Assembly (NCBI GenBank): GCA_963755755.1
Contig: CAVWLJ010000011.1
Coordinates: 1 to 64,000 of the forward strand
From: DATKNA01 sp963755755
GTDB lineage: Bacteria; Actinomycetota; Actinomycetes; Actinomycetales; Kineosporiaceae
Length of the DNA: 64,000 nucleotides
Direction of reading: 5' to 3'
The notes under the pieces were generated by a model, which was given only the letters and a program-made list of their open reading frames with translations, ran no database searches and was not told the DNA's origin. Positions 1 to 8,821 of the stretch are shown here, in pieces (position 1 is the first letter of the stretch; every line of letters starts with the position of its first letter). The position numbers were made by a program, and so were the translations under genes.

Positions 1-93
1 TTGGAGCAGTCCGGGCACATTCGGTGGTAAAACCGGAACAAATCGTTATAGAGTTGTTACCGTCAGCTCCCGTGATCGCCGAGCACGCGCGGC

Positions 94-487
94 ATGCCGG
101 CACCTGTCGCCGCCAGCCTCGGGGACGTGCAGGTTCGCACCGTCGACGCGGGCCATAGCGACGCCTACCTCGACCTGGCGCCAGCTCACCTCGTGCTGGT
201 CGTCGGCGTCTTCGGGAACATCGACCAGGCCGACCTGCACCGCACCATCGCGGCCAGCCCCCAGCTGTGCCTGCCGGGCGGTCGCCTGATCTGGACGCGG
301 GGTCGCGGAGGCACGCTGACCGATTGCAACGACGACGTCCGGGCACGCTTCAACGGCCGCACGCTTCACCGAACTGGACTACTGCACCAGCGACCTCGGC
401 AGTAGGCCCGCCGTCGGTGTCGTGCGCTACGACGGGCCACCCGTCGCACTCCAACCCGCCCAACGCTGGTTCACCTTCCGCCGCTGA
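94..487 (+). pseudogene. SAM-dependent methyltransferase, 3' part only, frameshifted
   Basis: The reading frame carries the C-terminal half of a class I SAM-dependent methyltransferase of a type common in actinobacteria: a DAGHSDAY segment, an ADLVLV-like strand (here AHLVLVVGVFGNI), then LPGGRLIWTR. The frame shifts near 345-360, after which ELDYCTSDLG and the end QRWFTFRR are read to a stop at 485-487. The N-terminal SAM-binding half is missing; the frame is closed by a stop just upstream. It is either a decayed remnant or a gene cut by rearrangement. Family assignment rests on pattern memory of the IWTR and RWFTFRR motifs. Confidence 0.55.
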
Positions 488-550
488 TTCTCTTCATCTG
501 GCGGTCGACGGCGTCCGTCTGCAGGACCATACTGGCACCAGGGCGTCCCC

Positions 551-1050
551 TGCCCGGATGGGGATCGTGCTAGGGGACCGTCCTGCGCTCGCGGGGCAGG
601 GGCGGTACCCGTGCTATTTGCCTGGGGAGCGACCGCCAGCGGTCACGTGTGGGGGTCAGCGCACCGATGGGGGTGTACTCGGTGACATTGGTGGCCGCGA
701 TGATCTCCTAGCCCTGCGGCCCGCGCCGGGTCACGAAGACCAGCATGGACGCGCCATCGGGCAGTCCCTCGGCGGGTTCCTCCGGCTCACGCTCACGGAT
801 GCAGTGCCCGGTGTAGAACGGTGACCTCGTCGGTCACGCCCAACGCGTCGACCTGGTCAAAGCTGGGAGAGAACCCGGCGTCCGCGCAGTGGGCCGTTGA
901 ACGCCCAGGTATGCCCGTCGACTATGCCCTGCCGACCCCGCATCCGCATGCCCATGATGTTGACGAACTCGGCGTCCTCCGTGAACAGCTTCACCCAGGG
1001 TTGCCGCGTCCTTGGCGTCCAGGTTCTCCGGGAAGGCTGCGGTCGGCTCG
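551..1050. repeat. Diverged direct repeat, copy A (partner 9460-9957)
   Basis: About 500 bp that align base for base, with scattered substitutions and small indels, to 9460-9957. Both contain a GC-rich block (gatcgtgctaggggaccg) followed by the reverse-strand SnoaL-like gene. The intact gene is in the right copy; this copy carries an in-frame stop and frameshifts. Confidence 0.9.
656..1045 (-). pseudogene. Degenerate SgcJ/EcaC (SnoaL-like) gene, paralogue of 9564-9977
   Basis: Read on the reverse strand this is the decayed twin of the intact gene at 9564-9977. Segments FTEDAEFVNIMGMRMRGR, IVDGHTWAFNGPLRGR and ENLDAKDAA are recognisable but lie in different frames. The codon for the Trp in the intact QGWEIVAATN has become TAG (QG*EI). 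The 5' end runs into unrelated sequence near 1050, so the start is lost. Unlike the frameshifts in core genes, the nonsense change shows true decay. Confidence 0.85.
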
Positions 1051-1140
1051 GGCCAGGGCCAGGCCACCCCGATCGGCGGCGACGTCTCGCCGCGCAGCAG
1101 GTCGCCATCGCGCTCGACCAGGTCAGACGGCAGGTGCAAG

Positions 1141-1746
1141 GGCGAACCGCGAGCGCACTTTCGTCAGGCAGGGCGATCATCTTGAGCCCGACCAGCTGGG
1201 CCTCATCGAGGTGCTCGGCCAGGTCGGCCGGTCGCGTCGTCGGGAGACGGCTTCCACCGACGATAGACGGGCAGCTCGTCGTCCGATCTCCGTCGCGACC
1301 GCCTCCTCGATCGAGCATGCGTAGTGGACGAGCCGGTAGGGCGTCTGGCCGGGGCGGGCCAGCACCGCGGAGTGGGACGGGGAGAGCGGTGCGAGCCGCC
1401 CGCGCGCCATGAACTCGCCGACGGCCCCGCCGTGGTCCTCCCAGGGCTGCGCCGTGTGCAACGCGTAACGGGGGTCGCGCGCGACCTCGCGCAGCTTCGG
1501 GCTGGTGTCACGGAAAGAGACGCACAGCAACCCGGCCCCGACCCAGGGAGAGACCGGGTGTACGCGCGGTCCGCCGTCAAGCCGGAGCGTCGCCTGGTAC
1601 ACGATCCGACCATCCATCCGCTCCCGGCCGAAGGCGGCCAGCCCCGGCTCCGCGTTCGCGAACTCCGCCCAGGTGGCCGTGACCGACCTGGCCTGCCGGC
1701 CTATCCCGACCTCGCTGTGATCGATCTTCCGCACCTCGCAGGCCAT
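1141..1746 (-). CDS. Pyridoxamine 5'-phosphate oxidase-like split-barrel flavoprotein, 3' end disturbed
   Basis: The N-terminal ~155 residues read cleanly as a PPOX-type split barrel: AEFANAEPGLAAFGRER, GRIVYQATLRLDGGPRVHPV, then FRDTSPKLREVARDPRYALH, the usual core of small FMN- or F420-binding proteins. After about 1260 the frame breaks and continues as DLAEHLDEAQLVGLKMIALPD in another frame; where the protein really ends, near the boundary of repeat copy A, is unclear. The start at 1746 is the longest; a shorter N-terminus is usual for the family. Specific substrate unknown. Confidence 0.55.
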
Positions 1747-1880
1747 GACCGACTCGACTCTCGGACCTCGGGCTCCAGGCCTGGAGCGCCGCCCATGCCC
1801 ATTCCCGCTGCCGATCCTATGCTTCGAGAAGATCGAGATCCCCTCGAACGCCCGTCCATCCGGTTGGGTGGTGCTTTTCG

Positions 1881-2403
1881 ATGCCCGCCGATCGCCCTTC
1901 GCCGTCCCGGCCCGACCTTCGCCAGCGGCTCGCTGCGCGGTTCCTCCGCCTGGTCAACCCGCTCGCACGCTGGATGATCTCGGCGGGGATGCCCACGATG
2001 CCCCGAACATCCTGCTGATCGTGCGCGGTCAGCGGTCAGGTAGGCCTCGCACCGTACCGGTGGGAGTGCTCGAGCTTGACGGCCGTCGATTCGTCCAGGC
2101 GGCGTACGGCCAGAGTGGCTGGGCGGCGAACCTTCGGGCGGCCGGCCTCAGCGACGATTTCCAGATCACGGTCCTCGCCGACCCGTTCACGGCGTCGAGC
2201 TACCGCTTGACGAGGCGGGGAGCCGTCCTTCGACGCGCGCTCCAGCCCTTCCGACGCTCGCGCTTGCTTCGCGCCCTGCTCGGGCCGCGCGCGAGGCCGC
2301 CCACCGGGGTATACTGGCGTTACCGGATCCGTATCGGTGACACGCTCGAGGAGTACGTGGCGGACGCTCGGCGCCACCGCTCTTCGAGCTCCGACTCATG
2401 TAG
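1881..2403 (+). pseudogene. Ddn-family (F420-dependent nitroreductase-like) protein with two frame shifts
   Basis: Three frames combine into one protein of the deazaflavin-dependent nitroreductase (Ddn) family. ATG 1881 gives MPADRPSPSRPDLRQRL, then FLRLVNPLARWMISAG. After a shift near 1990 come APNILLIVRGQRSGRPRTVP and RRFVQAAYGQSGWAANLRAAG. After a second shift near 2378 the end is PLFELRLM with a stop at 2401-2403. GRRSGRPRTVPVGVLE-like and YG..GWAANLRAAG motifs are typical of the family. The segment after NLRAAG looks a few residues shorter than usual. Could be a real gene with sequence errors; the neighbourhood favours decay. Confidence 0.6.
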
Positions 2404-2501
2404 AGGCCAAAAGGGCCAGCTCGAACGGGCCTGCCCGAGGTTACGAGCGCGCAGTTCAACGTCCCATGCGCGGATGACGGCTCCGCGACGATGCGTGAGT
2501 A

Positions 2502-2938
2502 TCAGGGCAGCAGATCCGTGGCGGCACGCCCGGTTGCGGAAACCGAACGGGCAGCGAGATGTGTTCGTGCGTAATCAACCACCGATGGTTTGACCGTTGG
2601 CAGCAACTGGTCGCACGTACCCATGATCCGACCTTGCGTCCGTTCCTGAGCGTTCCGCTTGCCCGGCTGAGCCAGTGGGCGACGGCGATCTCTCCGCTCG
2701 TCGAGATGTTCAGGTCACGCATCTTCCATGCCGATCGGCCCCTGGTAGCCGTCGAAACCACTCCGAGAACCTGCCACGGAGTGCAGCGGATCCGACGTAC
2801 TGGAGAGGAGGTACCGCGCTCGAAATACACGATGTCGGGAGAATAGACTGCCATAAGTCGATCAAGATTCTTTGCCCGAATGGCGTCGAATTGACTGTCA
2901 AAAAGCGCTCTCACCTCAGACTCGGTCGACCCCATCAT
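2502..2938 (-). CDS. SnoaL-like / SgcJ-EcaC family small protein, frameshifted
   Basis: ATG at 2938 follows a cggagg ribosome-binding site. The protein opens MMGSTESEVRALFDSQFDAI and NLDRLMAVYSPDIVYF, as in ketosteroid-isomerase-like SnoaL proteins. Two opposite shifts around 2740-2820 are needed to include VPPLQYVGSAALRGRFSEWF, and one near 2530 to reach the family-like end GRAATDLLP (stop 2502-2504). The middle reads DLNISTSGEIAVAHWLSRAS. Local base composition (2820-2900) is clearly more AT-rich than the surroundings, suggesting separate acquisition. Reaction unknown; family members are mostly uncharacterised or accessory to polyketide pathways. Confidence 0.6.
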
Positions 2939-2939
2939 G

Positions 2940-3314
2940 CACCTCCGTTCGCTGGACGGTCTTCCTCTCCAGTTCGACGACACGACCCGCGACAATGTAA
3001 CGCGGCCCGCCAAGGCGTTCGGAACCCCGCACGCGTTGGACATCCGCGACCTGATGTTCACCGCCGGTTCGACCGCTACACCGCGGTACTCGACGCCGAA
3101 GCCCTCTCCCCCGACCCACCCGAGCACGTCGAGGACCTTGTCCACGCCATCTATCGGGCAATGTGCACCGCGCTGCGCCGCGAAACCGCAGGTACTGCCC
3201 GCCCTGTTCGCCGACCTACTCGGCCACCCCACCTTCCCGGCCGGCCCGATCCTGATCGCCAACCTTCCCCGCCTCATCGGCAGCGTGGGCGCGCTGATCA
3301 CCGCGCACGTCTGA
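2940..3314 (+). pseudogene. Unidentified coding remnant
   Basis: A composite reading over two frames gives HALDIRDLMFTA, then DVHRRFDRYTAVLDAEALS and HVEDLVHAIYRAMCTALRRE, then LPALFADLLGHPTF and a stop after SVGALITAHV. The amphipathic, Ala/Leu-rich composition and third-position GC look like real coding, but no family was recognised. The 5' end is lost against the divergent SnoaL-like gene. Confidence 0.3.
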
Positions 3315-3400
3315 GCCGGGCGACTGCCACCCTATCCGCTACCAGTACTCGTCCAGCTGATGGTCGGCTCCTGGTGACCACCCCAGCTTCTGGGTCTGAC

Positions 3401-3610
3401 CTACACGCCAAGTAGCCCATTGTCCAGCGCGAGGAGCAACCGAGAAGAAGCGTAAGTAGCTGCGACCAGCACTCTTGCACTCGCCGACAGACAGAGAGCC
3501 CGTCCCCGTTCGGGATCCCACAGCCTCACCGTGCCGTCGAGGCCGGTGGCCGAGAGCGGCGTCAGGAGCTTCCACGATCTGCGCCTCGTCGACCCCCGGA
3601 GCTCGCTCAA
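3401..3610 (-). pseudogene. WD40-repeat fragment
   Basis: About 60 codons contain one clear WD40 blade, LLTPLSATGLDGTVRLWDPE followed by RGRALCL and LLALDNGLLGV. The GLDGTVRLWD signature is diagnostic of the repeat. Nothing else of a beta-propeller or of an attached kinase or NB-ARC module is present on either side, so this is an orphaned fragment. Confidence 0.5.
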
Positions 3611-3621
3611 GCCCTAGCAGG

Positions 3622-4275
3622 CGTGCTCCCTGGTCGTGCACTCGAGCGATCTGACCGGCGGCGTCCTCGTGCGGCTGCCCTGGGATCACGGTGAGTACGG
3701 CGTCGAGCCAACGCGCAGCTCATCGTCGACGCCGTCCGCGCGCCTCGATGTCGATCCCGTTCTTCTTCCAGCTCGTTCAGGTGAAGACAGATCGCGGGAT
3801 CGCGATGTGGGTGGACGGCGGCCTGCTCTCGGGTTTCCCGATCACCGTCTTCGACCGCAGTGACGGGAATCTGCCGCGCTGGCCCACGTGCGGCGTGCAG
3901 CTCTTGGGCGAACCCAGCCGGGTCCGGACGGCAAGTGCGGCCCACGCCCTCGGCATCGCTGTCCGCTGCCGCGGGACGCTCACCGGCGACTGGAACCGGT
4001 ACCACCTCGAGGAGGAGGAGGAGGAGGAGGAGGAGGAGGAGGAGGGCGTGAATCGCCGCGTCAGGCACGTCGACACCGACATTGTGTCGGCGATCGACTT
4101 CTCGATCAGCCCGCAGAGGCGGGACGAGGTGTTCACGGCAGGGCACAAGGCCGCCCGCGAGTTCCTCGACCTGCAGGGCCAGGCGGCCGAGGCAGCTGCC
4201 GCCGTAGTCGCCCCGCGGAAGAAGTCGTCGCGCAGCCGCCGCACTCGCGCGACGAGCCGACCCGCCCAGGAGTGA
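3622..4275 (+). pseudogene. Patatin-like phospholipase, C-terminal part
   Basis: The sequence enters a patatin domain in mid-fold: SSDLTGGVLVRLPWD, then after a frame shift near 3712 RASMSIPFFFQLVQVKT and WVDGGLLSGFPITVFDR. DGG contains the catalytic Asp of the Ser-Asp dyad. The N-terminal part with the oxyanion Gly-rich loop and the GxSxG nucleophile is absent. Downstream of LTGDWNRYH there is a run of 12 Glu, then an ordinary C-terminus (AGHKAAREFLDLQ) and a basic tail. It cannot be an active lipase as it stands. Confidence 0.65.
4009..4044 (+). repeat. (GAG)12 trinucleotide microsatellite
   Basis: Twelve uninterrupted gag units, in frame, encode Glu12 within the patatin remnant. Long pure triplet runs are rare in actinobacterial DNA. 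Confidence 0.95.
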
Positions 4276-4369
4276 TGCGAGCGACGCGTCCACGACGAGA
4301 GGCGCGTGGGCGGGCTCTGGGGTAGGACGAGAGCAGCGGTTCCGGTACCCGTCGTGCCCAGGAGTCGAC

Positions 4370-5893
4370 GTGCGCAGACGCCTTCCCGCCCCCTCGCCGC
4401 CGTCACGGCGCTGCTCGCCGCGATCCTCCTCGCCGCTCCGCCGGCTCAGGCGGCGACGACAGCAGCCTGACGAGCGGTCAGCGCGCCGACCTGGCCGAGA
4501 TCGCCAGGGACACCTGGCGATTCTTCGAGCAGGACGTCGACCCCTCCACGCACCTCCCGCTCGACAACCTCGGTCCGGGGACGACGCGCGGCGCCTACAC
4601 GTCCTCGGCGAACATCGGCGTCTACCTGTGGGCAGTCGTGGCGGCGCGCGACCTAGGGCTCGTCTCCCAGGGCCAAGCGACAAAGCTCGCGACGGCGACT
4701 CTCAACGAGGTGCGGCACCTGGCCCGGGGCCACGGCTTCCTCTACCAGTGGTACGACACCTCCACCGGTCAGGTGATCCAGGGTCCCGGGCAGGCTCCCT
4801 GCGCGAGCGTGGGCGGGACGAACGACAACTGCTCCTTCCTGTCCGCGGTCGACAACGGCTGGCTCGCCTCGGGTCTGATCGTCGTCCGGAACGCCCTCCC
4901 CGGAGCGAGGACGCTGGCCCGTCCCTGCTCGGCGACATGGACTTCTCGATCTTCTACGACGACCGGCCGCAGAGCGGCTGCAACGTCAACCCCGCGATCG
5001 ACAACCAACCGACCGGGCAGATGTACGGCGGCTACTACGAGGGCGTCGGACCGGCGGGATACCACAACGGCGCCATCTACAGCGATCCCCGCATCGCGAT
5101 GTACATCGGCATGGGTCTGCACCAGATACCAGGCGACGTCTGGTGGCGCACCTGGCGCACCCTGCCCCCGAAGCGCTGCGACACCGACCCCGACTTCTCG
5201 TGGCAGGGCCAGTGGCCCGTCGGTGGCTACTGGACGACGATCAGGGACCCGCAGTCCGGCAAGGCGTTCCCCGTCTGGGAGGGGCACTACACCTACCCGG
5301 GCACCTCGTTCCGCTTCCTCCCCACCTGGGCCGGCGGTATGTTCGAGGCGCTGATGGCGAACGAGGTCGTGCCCGAGACGACGTGGGGTCCGCGGAGCTT
5401 CGGCCTGGCCGACGCCCGGATCGTCATGGTGCAGCGGCGGTACGCCACGGAGCAGCTGCACTTCCCGGTGTGGGGACTCTCCCCGTCGAGCACGGCCGAC
5501 GACAGCGGCGGCTACGGGATCTACGGTGTCGTGGGTGCGACGTTCCCGCCGGGTCAGCGGCTGGCTCAGTGCGCCGACTGTGCGATCGAGACGACGGTGA
5601 CCCCGCACGCCTCGTTCCTCGCGCTGGATGTCGCCCCCCGGGCGGCGTTCGCCAATCTCGTCGCCCTGCGGCGCCTCTACCCGGACATCTACACCTCGGA
5701 CGGCGGCTTCTACGACGCCGTCAATCCGACGACAGGGTCGGTGGGTCACCGACGGCTCGTCCTCGACCAGTCCATGATCATGGCCGCGCTGGACAACGCG
5801 TTGAACGACCGCCGGCTACAGCACTGGTACGCGAACGACCCGGTGGCGTCCGTCGACCGCGCGTACCTGGCGATCGAGCGGATGTCGCTCTGA
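4370..5893 (+). CDS. Secreted DUF3131 / glucoamylase-like protein, frameshifted at the N-terminus
   Basis: GTG 4370 lies five bases after aggag. Reading through two early shifts gives VRRRLPA, then the hydrophobic signal sequence AAVTALLAAILLAAPPAQA, then SSLTSGQRADLAEIARDTWR. A third shift near 4925 joins the rest. The body shows the DUF3131 pattern of alpha/alpha-barrel glycan-active enzymes: RDTWRFFEQDVDP, TSSANIGVYLWAVVAARDLG, then DNGWLASGLIVV, FSIFYDD and WEGHYTYPGTSFRFLPTWAG. Such proteins are related to glycoside hydrolase families acting on beta-glucans; exact activity is not shown here. It is exported, possibly for extracellular glucan breakdown. Confidence 0.7.
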   Translation: MRRRLPAPSPPSRRCSPRSSSPLRRLRRRRQQPDERSARRPGRDRQGHLAILRAGRRPLHAPPARQPRSGDDARRLHVLGEHRRLPVGSRGGARPRARLPGPSDKARDGDSQRGAAPGPGPRLPLPVVRHLHRSGDPGSRAGSLRERGRDERQLLLPVRGRQRLARLGSDRRPERPPRSEDAGPSLLGDMDFSIFYDDRPQSGCNVNPAIDNQPTGQMYGGYYEGVGPAGYHNGAIYSDPRIAMYIGMGLHQIPGDVWWRTWRTLPPKRCDTDPDFSWQGQWPVGGYWTTIRDPQSGKAFPVWEGHYTYPGTSFRFLPTWAGGMFEALMANEVVPETTWGPRSFGLADARIVMVQRRYATEQLHFPVWGLSPSSTADDSGGYGIYGVVGATFPPGQRLAQCADCAIETTVTPHASFLALDVAPRAAFANLVALRRLYPDIYTSDGGFYDAVNPTTGSVGHRRLVLDQSMIMAALDNALNDRRLQHWYANDPVASVDRAYLAIERMSL

Positions 5894-6144
5894 GCACCCT
5901 TTCCCCGATCCGCTGAGCCGATCCCTCAGCGGGTCGGAAGGTGGCCGCACCAGAACGCGGACCCATGGGGTCCTCAAGCGCGAGGAAGGGCGAACGAGAG
6001 CCAGATATGTCCGGGTTGTCCTTAGTGGCAACGTCGACTGGTACCACGGCGCGGCCCACCACATCGACACACTGCCCGCCCACCGGCTGACGCCCCGAGA
6101 GCTGACCGACGGCCGCAGGATGAGACCACGGTGATGGTTCCGCC

Positions 6145-6505
6145 GACCGTGATCGCGGAGGAGAATGTGCGAGATGGCGCGGACCGTCCTCTGTCTCCTG
6201 GGTCGGCATCACTGGGTGGAGCGGACCGAGGGCGGTGAGCCGCATACCGGGTGCAGCCGGTGCGGGAAGTACAGGACGTATCGGCCGTCGTCTCTGCCCG
6301 GGAGCAGCGGGTCGACCGTGCGCGAGCCGCCCCCGCCCCCGCCCAGCGGGCCCAGCTGGGGCTGACACCTGACCGTGATCGCGGAGGAGAATGCTGACAT
6401 GGGGCGCAACGTCCTCTGCCTCCTGGGTCGGCATCACTGGGTGGAGCGGACCGAGGGCGGCGAGACCTACACCGGGTGCAGCCGGTGCGGGAAGTACAGG
6501 CCATA
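6145..6505 (+). repeat. Two-unit tandem duplication covering two small genes
   Basis: The segment starting gaccgtgatcgcggaggaga at 6145 recurs at 6371. Both units continue nearly identically through the ribosome-binding site and about 40 codons to gtgcgggaagtacagg, then diverge. Period about 226 bp. Confidence 0.9.
6174..6365 (+). CDS. Small zinc-ribbon-like protein (DUF1660-like), copy 1
   Basis: A protein of about 63 residues: MARTVLCLLGRHHWVERT, then CSRCGKYRTYRP and a Pro-rich tail ending PSGPSWG. The L-C..LGRH.W start followed by CSRCGK resembles DUF1660-type mini-proteins that probably bind one zinc through Cys/His. ATG 6174 is preferred to ATG 6165 because ggaggag at 6157-6163 then sits ten bases upstream. 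Function unknown. It forms a tandem pair with the next gene. Confidence 0.55.
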   Translation: MARTVLCLLGRHHWVERTEGGEPHTGCSRCGKYRTYRPSSLPGSSGSTVREPPPPPPSGPSWG

Positions 6506-6614
6506 CAGGCCAGGAAGCAGCGGCCAGAGCCTGCCGGACCCCCCGTCTGGCGGGCCCATCGGGGGGGATCTGACCCAGCAGCGCGGCCGGCGCCCTGCCC
6601 GCCGCCGTAGGTAG
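6399..6614 (+). CDS. Small zinc-ribbon-like protein (DUF1660-like), copy 2
   Basis: A 71-residue paralogue of the preceding gene: MGRNVLCLLGRHHWVERT, TYTGCSRCGKYRPYRP, then a different, basic tail ending RRPARRRR. Ribosome-binding site ggaggag at 6383-6389, nine bases before ATG 6399. The first ~40 residues are nearly identical to copy 1 and the tails are unrelated, so the duplication covered the promoter-proximal part and conserved the zinc-ribbon core. Confidence 0.55.
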   Translation: MGRNVLCLLGRHHWVERTEGGETYTGCSRCGKYRPYRPGSSGQSLPDPPSGGPIGGDLTQQRGRRPARRRR

Positions 6615-7001
6615 CGCGTGTCGGGTCGAAAGCCAGGCTGCGCCAACCCAGCGGGAGAAGGAACGAGCCTCTGACCTGCGGGTTTGTCGGAGCCGCCTGT
6701 GGGAATCGAACCCACGACCTACGCATGACGAGGACGCCGCCTCGCCGCTCCCACCGCCCTACCAGCACCGACAGCACACGCCACAGCTCGCACAGCACTC
6801 CCCGCCCAGGGAGAACGCGGATCGTCATGCCAAGAGTCATGCCAGCCGGCGCGCGAGAGCCGTATCAACCTCCTGACCCGACGCCGTCCGGAGCGCGCGG
6901 CCTCGAGCAGGGGCCGGCGCTTGTGGTCGGGTACGCGACCCCCAGGCACGCCTACACCGTCGCGTTCGCGCGCCACACCCCGCCCTCAGGTCAGCGACGG
7001 G
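6615..7001. other. Intergenic, 387 bp
   Basis: No convincing gene. It contains the 38-nt tRNA-Thr 3' fragment (6689-6726), described separately. Short open frames here have no recognisable content. Confidence 0.6.
6689..6726 (-). repeat. tRNA-Thr 3' fragment, att-like site
   Basis: These 38 bases are identical to 16765-16802, the 3' half of the tRNA-Thr(CGT) gene (T arm, variable loop, 3' anticodon stem and acceptor end) plus two flanking bases, in the same orientation. Beyond the anticodon loop the sequence no longer pairs, so no tRNA can fold. This is the arrangement left by integration at the 3' end of a tRNA gene. Confidence 0.8.
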
Positions 7002-7865
7002 TCAGGTGAGCAGGACGTCGGCGAGCCGGTCCACCTGATCGAGCGAGGCGACCGTCGGATCGAAGACGAGCTCGTCGATGCCGAGCGCCTCGAACCCGGC
7101 CGCGCGGTCGCGGACCTCCTCCGGGCTCCGCGGCGCTCCGGCGGCGATCCCCTCGACCCAGTCGCCCAGGAACCCGTAATACGTGCGCAGGTTGTGCAGC
7201 GATTCCTCGACGTGCTCGTCACCGAGGGAGAAGTACGTCAGGGCGACGACGCGCGGCTTCCCGGCGCCGCCGGCCTGCTCGTACAGGGTCCTGAACTCCT
7301 CGATCGGCCCCGCGGCCATCTCCGGCGCCGCGCCGCCGATGGTGTACCCGGCCTGCCACTTCGCAGCTCGGGGCGCGGCTCGTCGGGCCTCGCCGCCGAC
7401 GAGAAGGGGTACACGCCCGCGCTGCGTGGGCGGTGCGACGGGGAACGAGGTGCCGGGCAGCGGCTCCCCGGCCCACGCCTTGTGCAGCAGCTCAAGGTCC
7501 GAGTCCAGCCTCCGGCCGCGCTGCGAGAACGAGCGTCCCGCGAGTTCGTAATCGTCCGGACGCCCGCCAACACCGACGCCGAGGGTGAGGCGCCCCCGCG
7601 AGATCTGGTCGAGGCTCGCCGTCACCTTGCCCAGCAGCACCGGGTCGTACAGGGGTTCCACCAGCACGTTCGTCAACAGGCCGATCCGGCCGGTGACCGC
7701 GGCCGCCGCGGTGAGCGCCGTGAGCGAGTCATAGCTCGGATAGGCGAAACGGTCGATGGTGGCCAGCGAACTGAAGCCGCGCTCCTCCGCCCGCCGCGCC
7801 CAGTCGAGAAGCAACCGCCCGGAGACGTCGAGAGTCGTGCTGGGAAGGCCGATGCCGATCTGCAC
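7002..7865 (-). CDS. LLM-class flavin-dependent oxidoreductase
   Basis: Intact 287-residue luciferase-like monooxygenase (bacterial luciferase TIM barrel, FMN or F420 as cofactor). It opens MQIGIGLPSTTLDVSGRLL and shows GRIGLLTNVLVEPLYDPVLL, ASLDQISRGRLTLGVGVGGR and PLLVGGEARRAAPRAAKW, all typical of the family. The C-terminal part (AGFEALGIDELVFDPT) closes the barrel. A stand-alone gene with no operon partner; the substrate cannot be inferred. One of the few genes in this stretch with no frame problem. Confidence 0.85.
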   Translation of the reverse strand: MQIGIGLPSTTLDVSGRLLLDWARRAEERGFSSLATIDRFAYPSYDSLTALTAAAAVTGRIGLLTNVLVEPLYDPVLLGKVTASLDQISRGRLTLGVGVGGRPDDYELAGRSFSQRGRRLDSDLELLHKAWAGEPLPGTSFPVAPPTQRGRVPLLVGGEARRAAPRAAKWQAGYTIGGAAPEMAAGPIEEFRTLYEQAGGAGKPRVVALTYFSLGDEHVEESLHNLRTYYGFLGDWVEGIAAGAPRSPEEVRDRAAGFEALGIDELVFDPTVASLDQVDRLADVLLT

Positions 7866-8284
7866 GCGCTGGTCCCTTCCGATGTGACGCTCGGGCTCTG
7901 GGCCTCCCCGAGGTTACGCCGTCCTCGCGAGGAGACCGACGGGACCACCGCCTTCGCTCCGGCGATTCCCGGTCTGCTCCACGAACCCGGCCGGAAGCTG
8001 CTGGTCACGTGGGAGCTCTTGATGGTCACCGCGGCGAGGCAGGGGGCGCTGCCCGGCCCGGTCGGGCCGAGCTGGTCGCACATCCCGTTGGCGGCGGACG
8101 TTCCCTCGATCGTGGCGCTGCCCCGAGTGTCGTGCGCGGAGTCGATCGAGCGACGCGGCTGTCCAGACTGCACGCGCTCCGCATCAAATTCATCGACCTG
8201 CTTCCGGACGGCTCTTCGGCGTGCCCGGAAGAGGCGATGGCCGCGCTTGTTGGGCGGCGGATCCGGTCCGGCCATTGCGCGGCG
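7866..8284. other. Intergenic, 419 bp
   Basis: No recognisable gene on either strand. Open frames exist, but their products have no family-like motifs and compete with each other. It may hold the promoter of the gene at 7002-7865. Confidence 0.5.
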
Positions 8285-8680
8285 TCAGCGGATATCCTCA
8301 TCGTGATCTTCGGCGAAGACCTCCAGTGCTACCTGGTAGCTGTCGAACGCTTGTGCGGCCCCGGCGTAGGCCTCAAGGTGAATGAACAGCTCGATAATCT
8401 CGTCCCTGGTCACGCCGTTGTTCAGAGCGATCCGTAGTTGTCCGCGCAGCGGCTCGCGGGTCCCGAGGGTGGCCGCAATGGTCACGGACACCAACGCCCT
8501 ACTGCGAGTGTCCAAACCCGGTCGCGACCACGAGTCTCCAAATGCATGCACTGTGGCCAGACGGCGAAAATCCTCGCCCGAAGCCGGCTCTCCGGACGCA
8601 AGCGGCAGGTCCAGTGGCTTGCCCAGTAACTCGGCGGCCTTCTCAAAGGCGGCATCGCCGGCAGCATCGCTGTGCTCCAT
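8285..8680 (-). CDS. Carboxymuconolactone decarboxylase-like protein
   Basis: A 131-residue protein with the CMD fold signature: RPGLDTRSRALVSVTIAATL, LRIALNNGVTRDEIIELFIH, LEAYAGAAQAFDSY. The LNNGVT.DEI.E..IHL pattern is characteristic of PcaC-type members. No CxxC pair is present, so it is not an AhpD-type peroxidase. ATG 8680 (MEHSDAAGDAAFEKA) was chosen because family proteins start with a short helix; the open frame extends upstream without homology. Likely an enzyme or gamma-lactone/aromatic side-pathway protein; substrate unknown. Confidence 0.8.
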   Translation of the reverse strand: MEHSDAAGDAAFEKAAELLGKPLDLPLASGEPASGEDFRRLATVHAFGDSWSRPGLDTRSRALVSVTIAATLGTREPLRGQLRIALNNGVTRDEIIELFIHLEAYAGAAQAFDSYQVALEVFAEDHDEDIR

Positions 8681-8821
8681 CGATTTCCCATCGGCTGGGG
8701 TCCGGGTAGGGGATCGGCTCTGAGAGCAATGCGGAACCGGGCGACGAATGGCACTTCTCGCCGCCGTCGTGAGGTTCGAGGGAGCATGCCGCCCCCTCGG
8801 CAGGCTCCGCACGGGGATCGG

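Noticed and set aside
6689..6765. Second tRNA gene
   Set aside because: Only the 3' half is present; no D arm, no 5' acceptor strand and no paired anticodon stem.
7866..8284. Gene in the 419-bp gap
   Set aside because: Open frames on both strands overlap, with no ribosome-binding site or recognisable motif.
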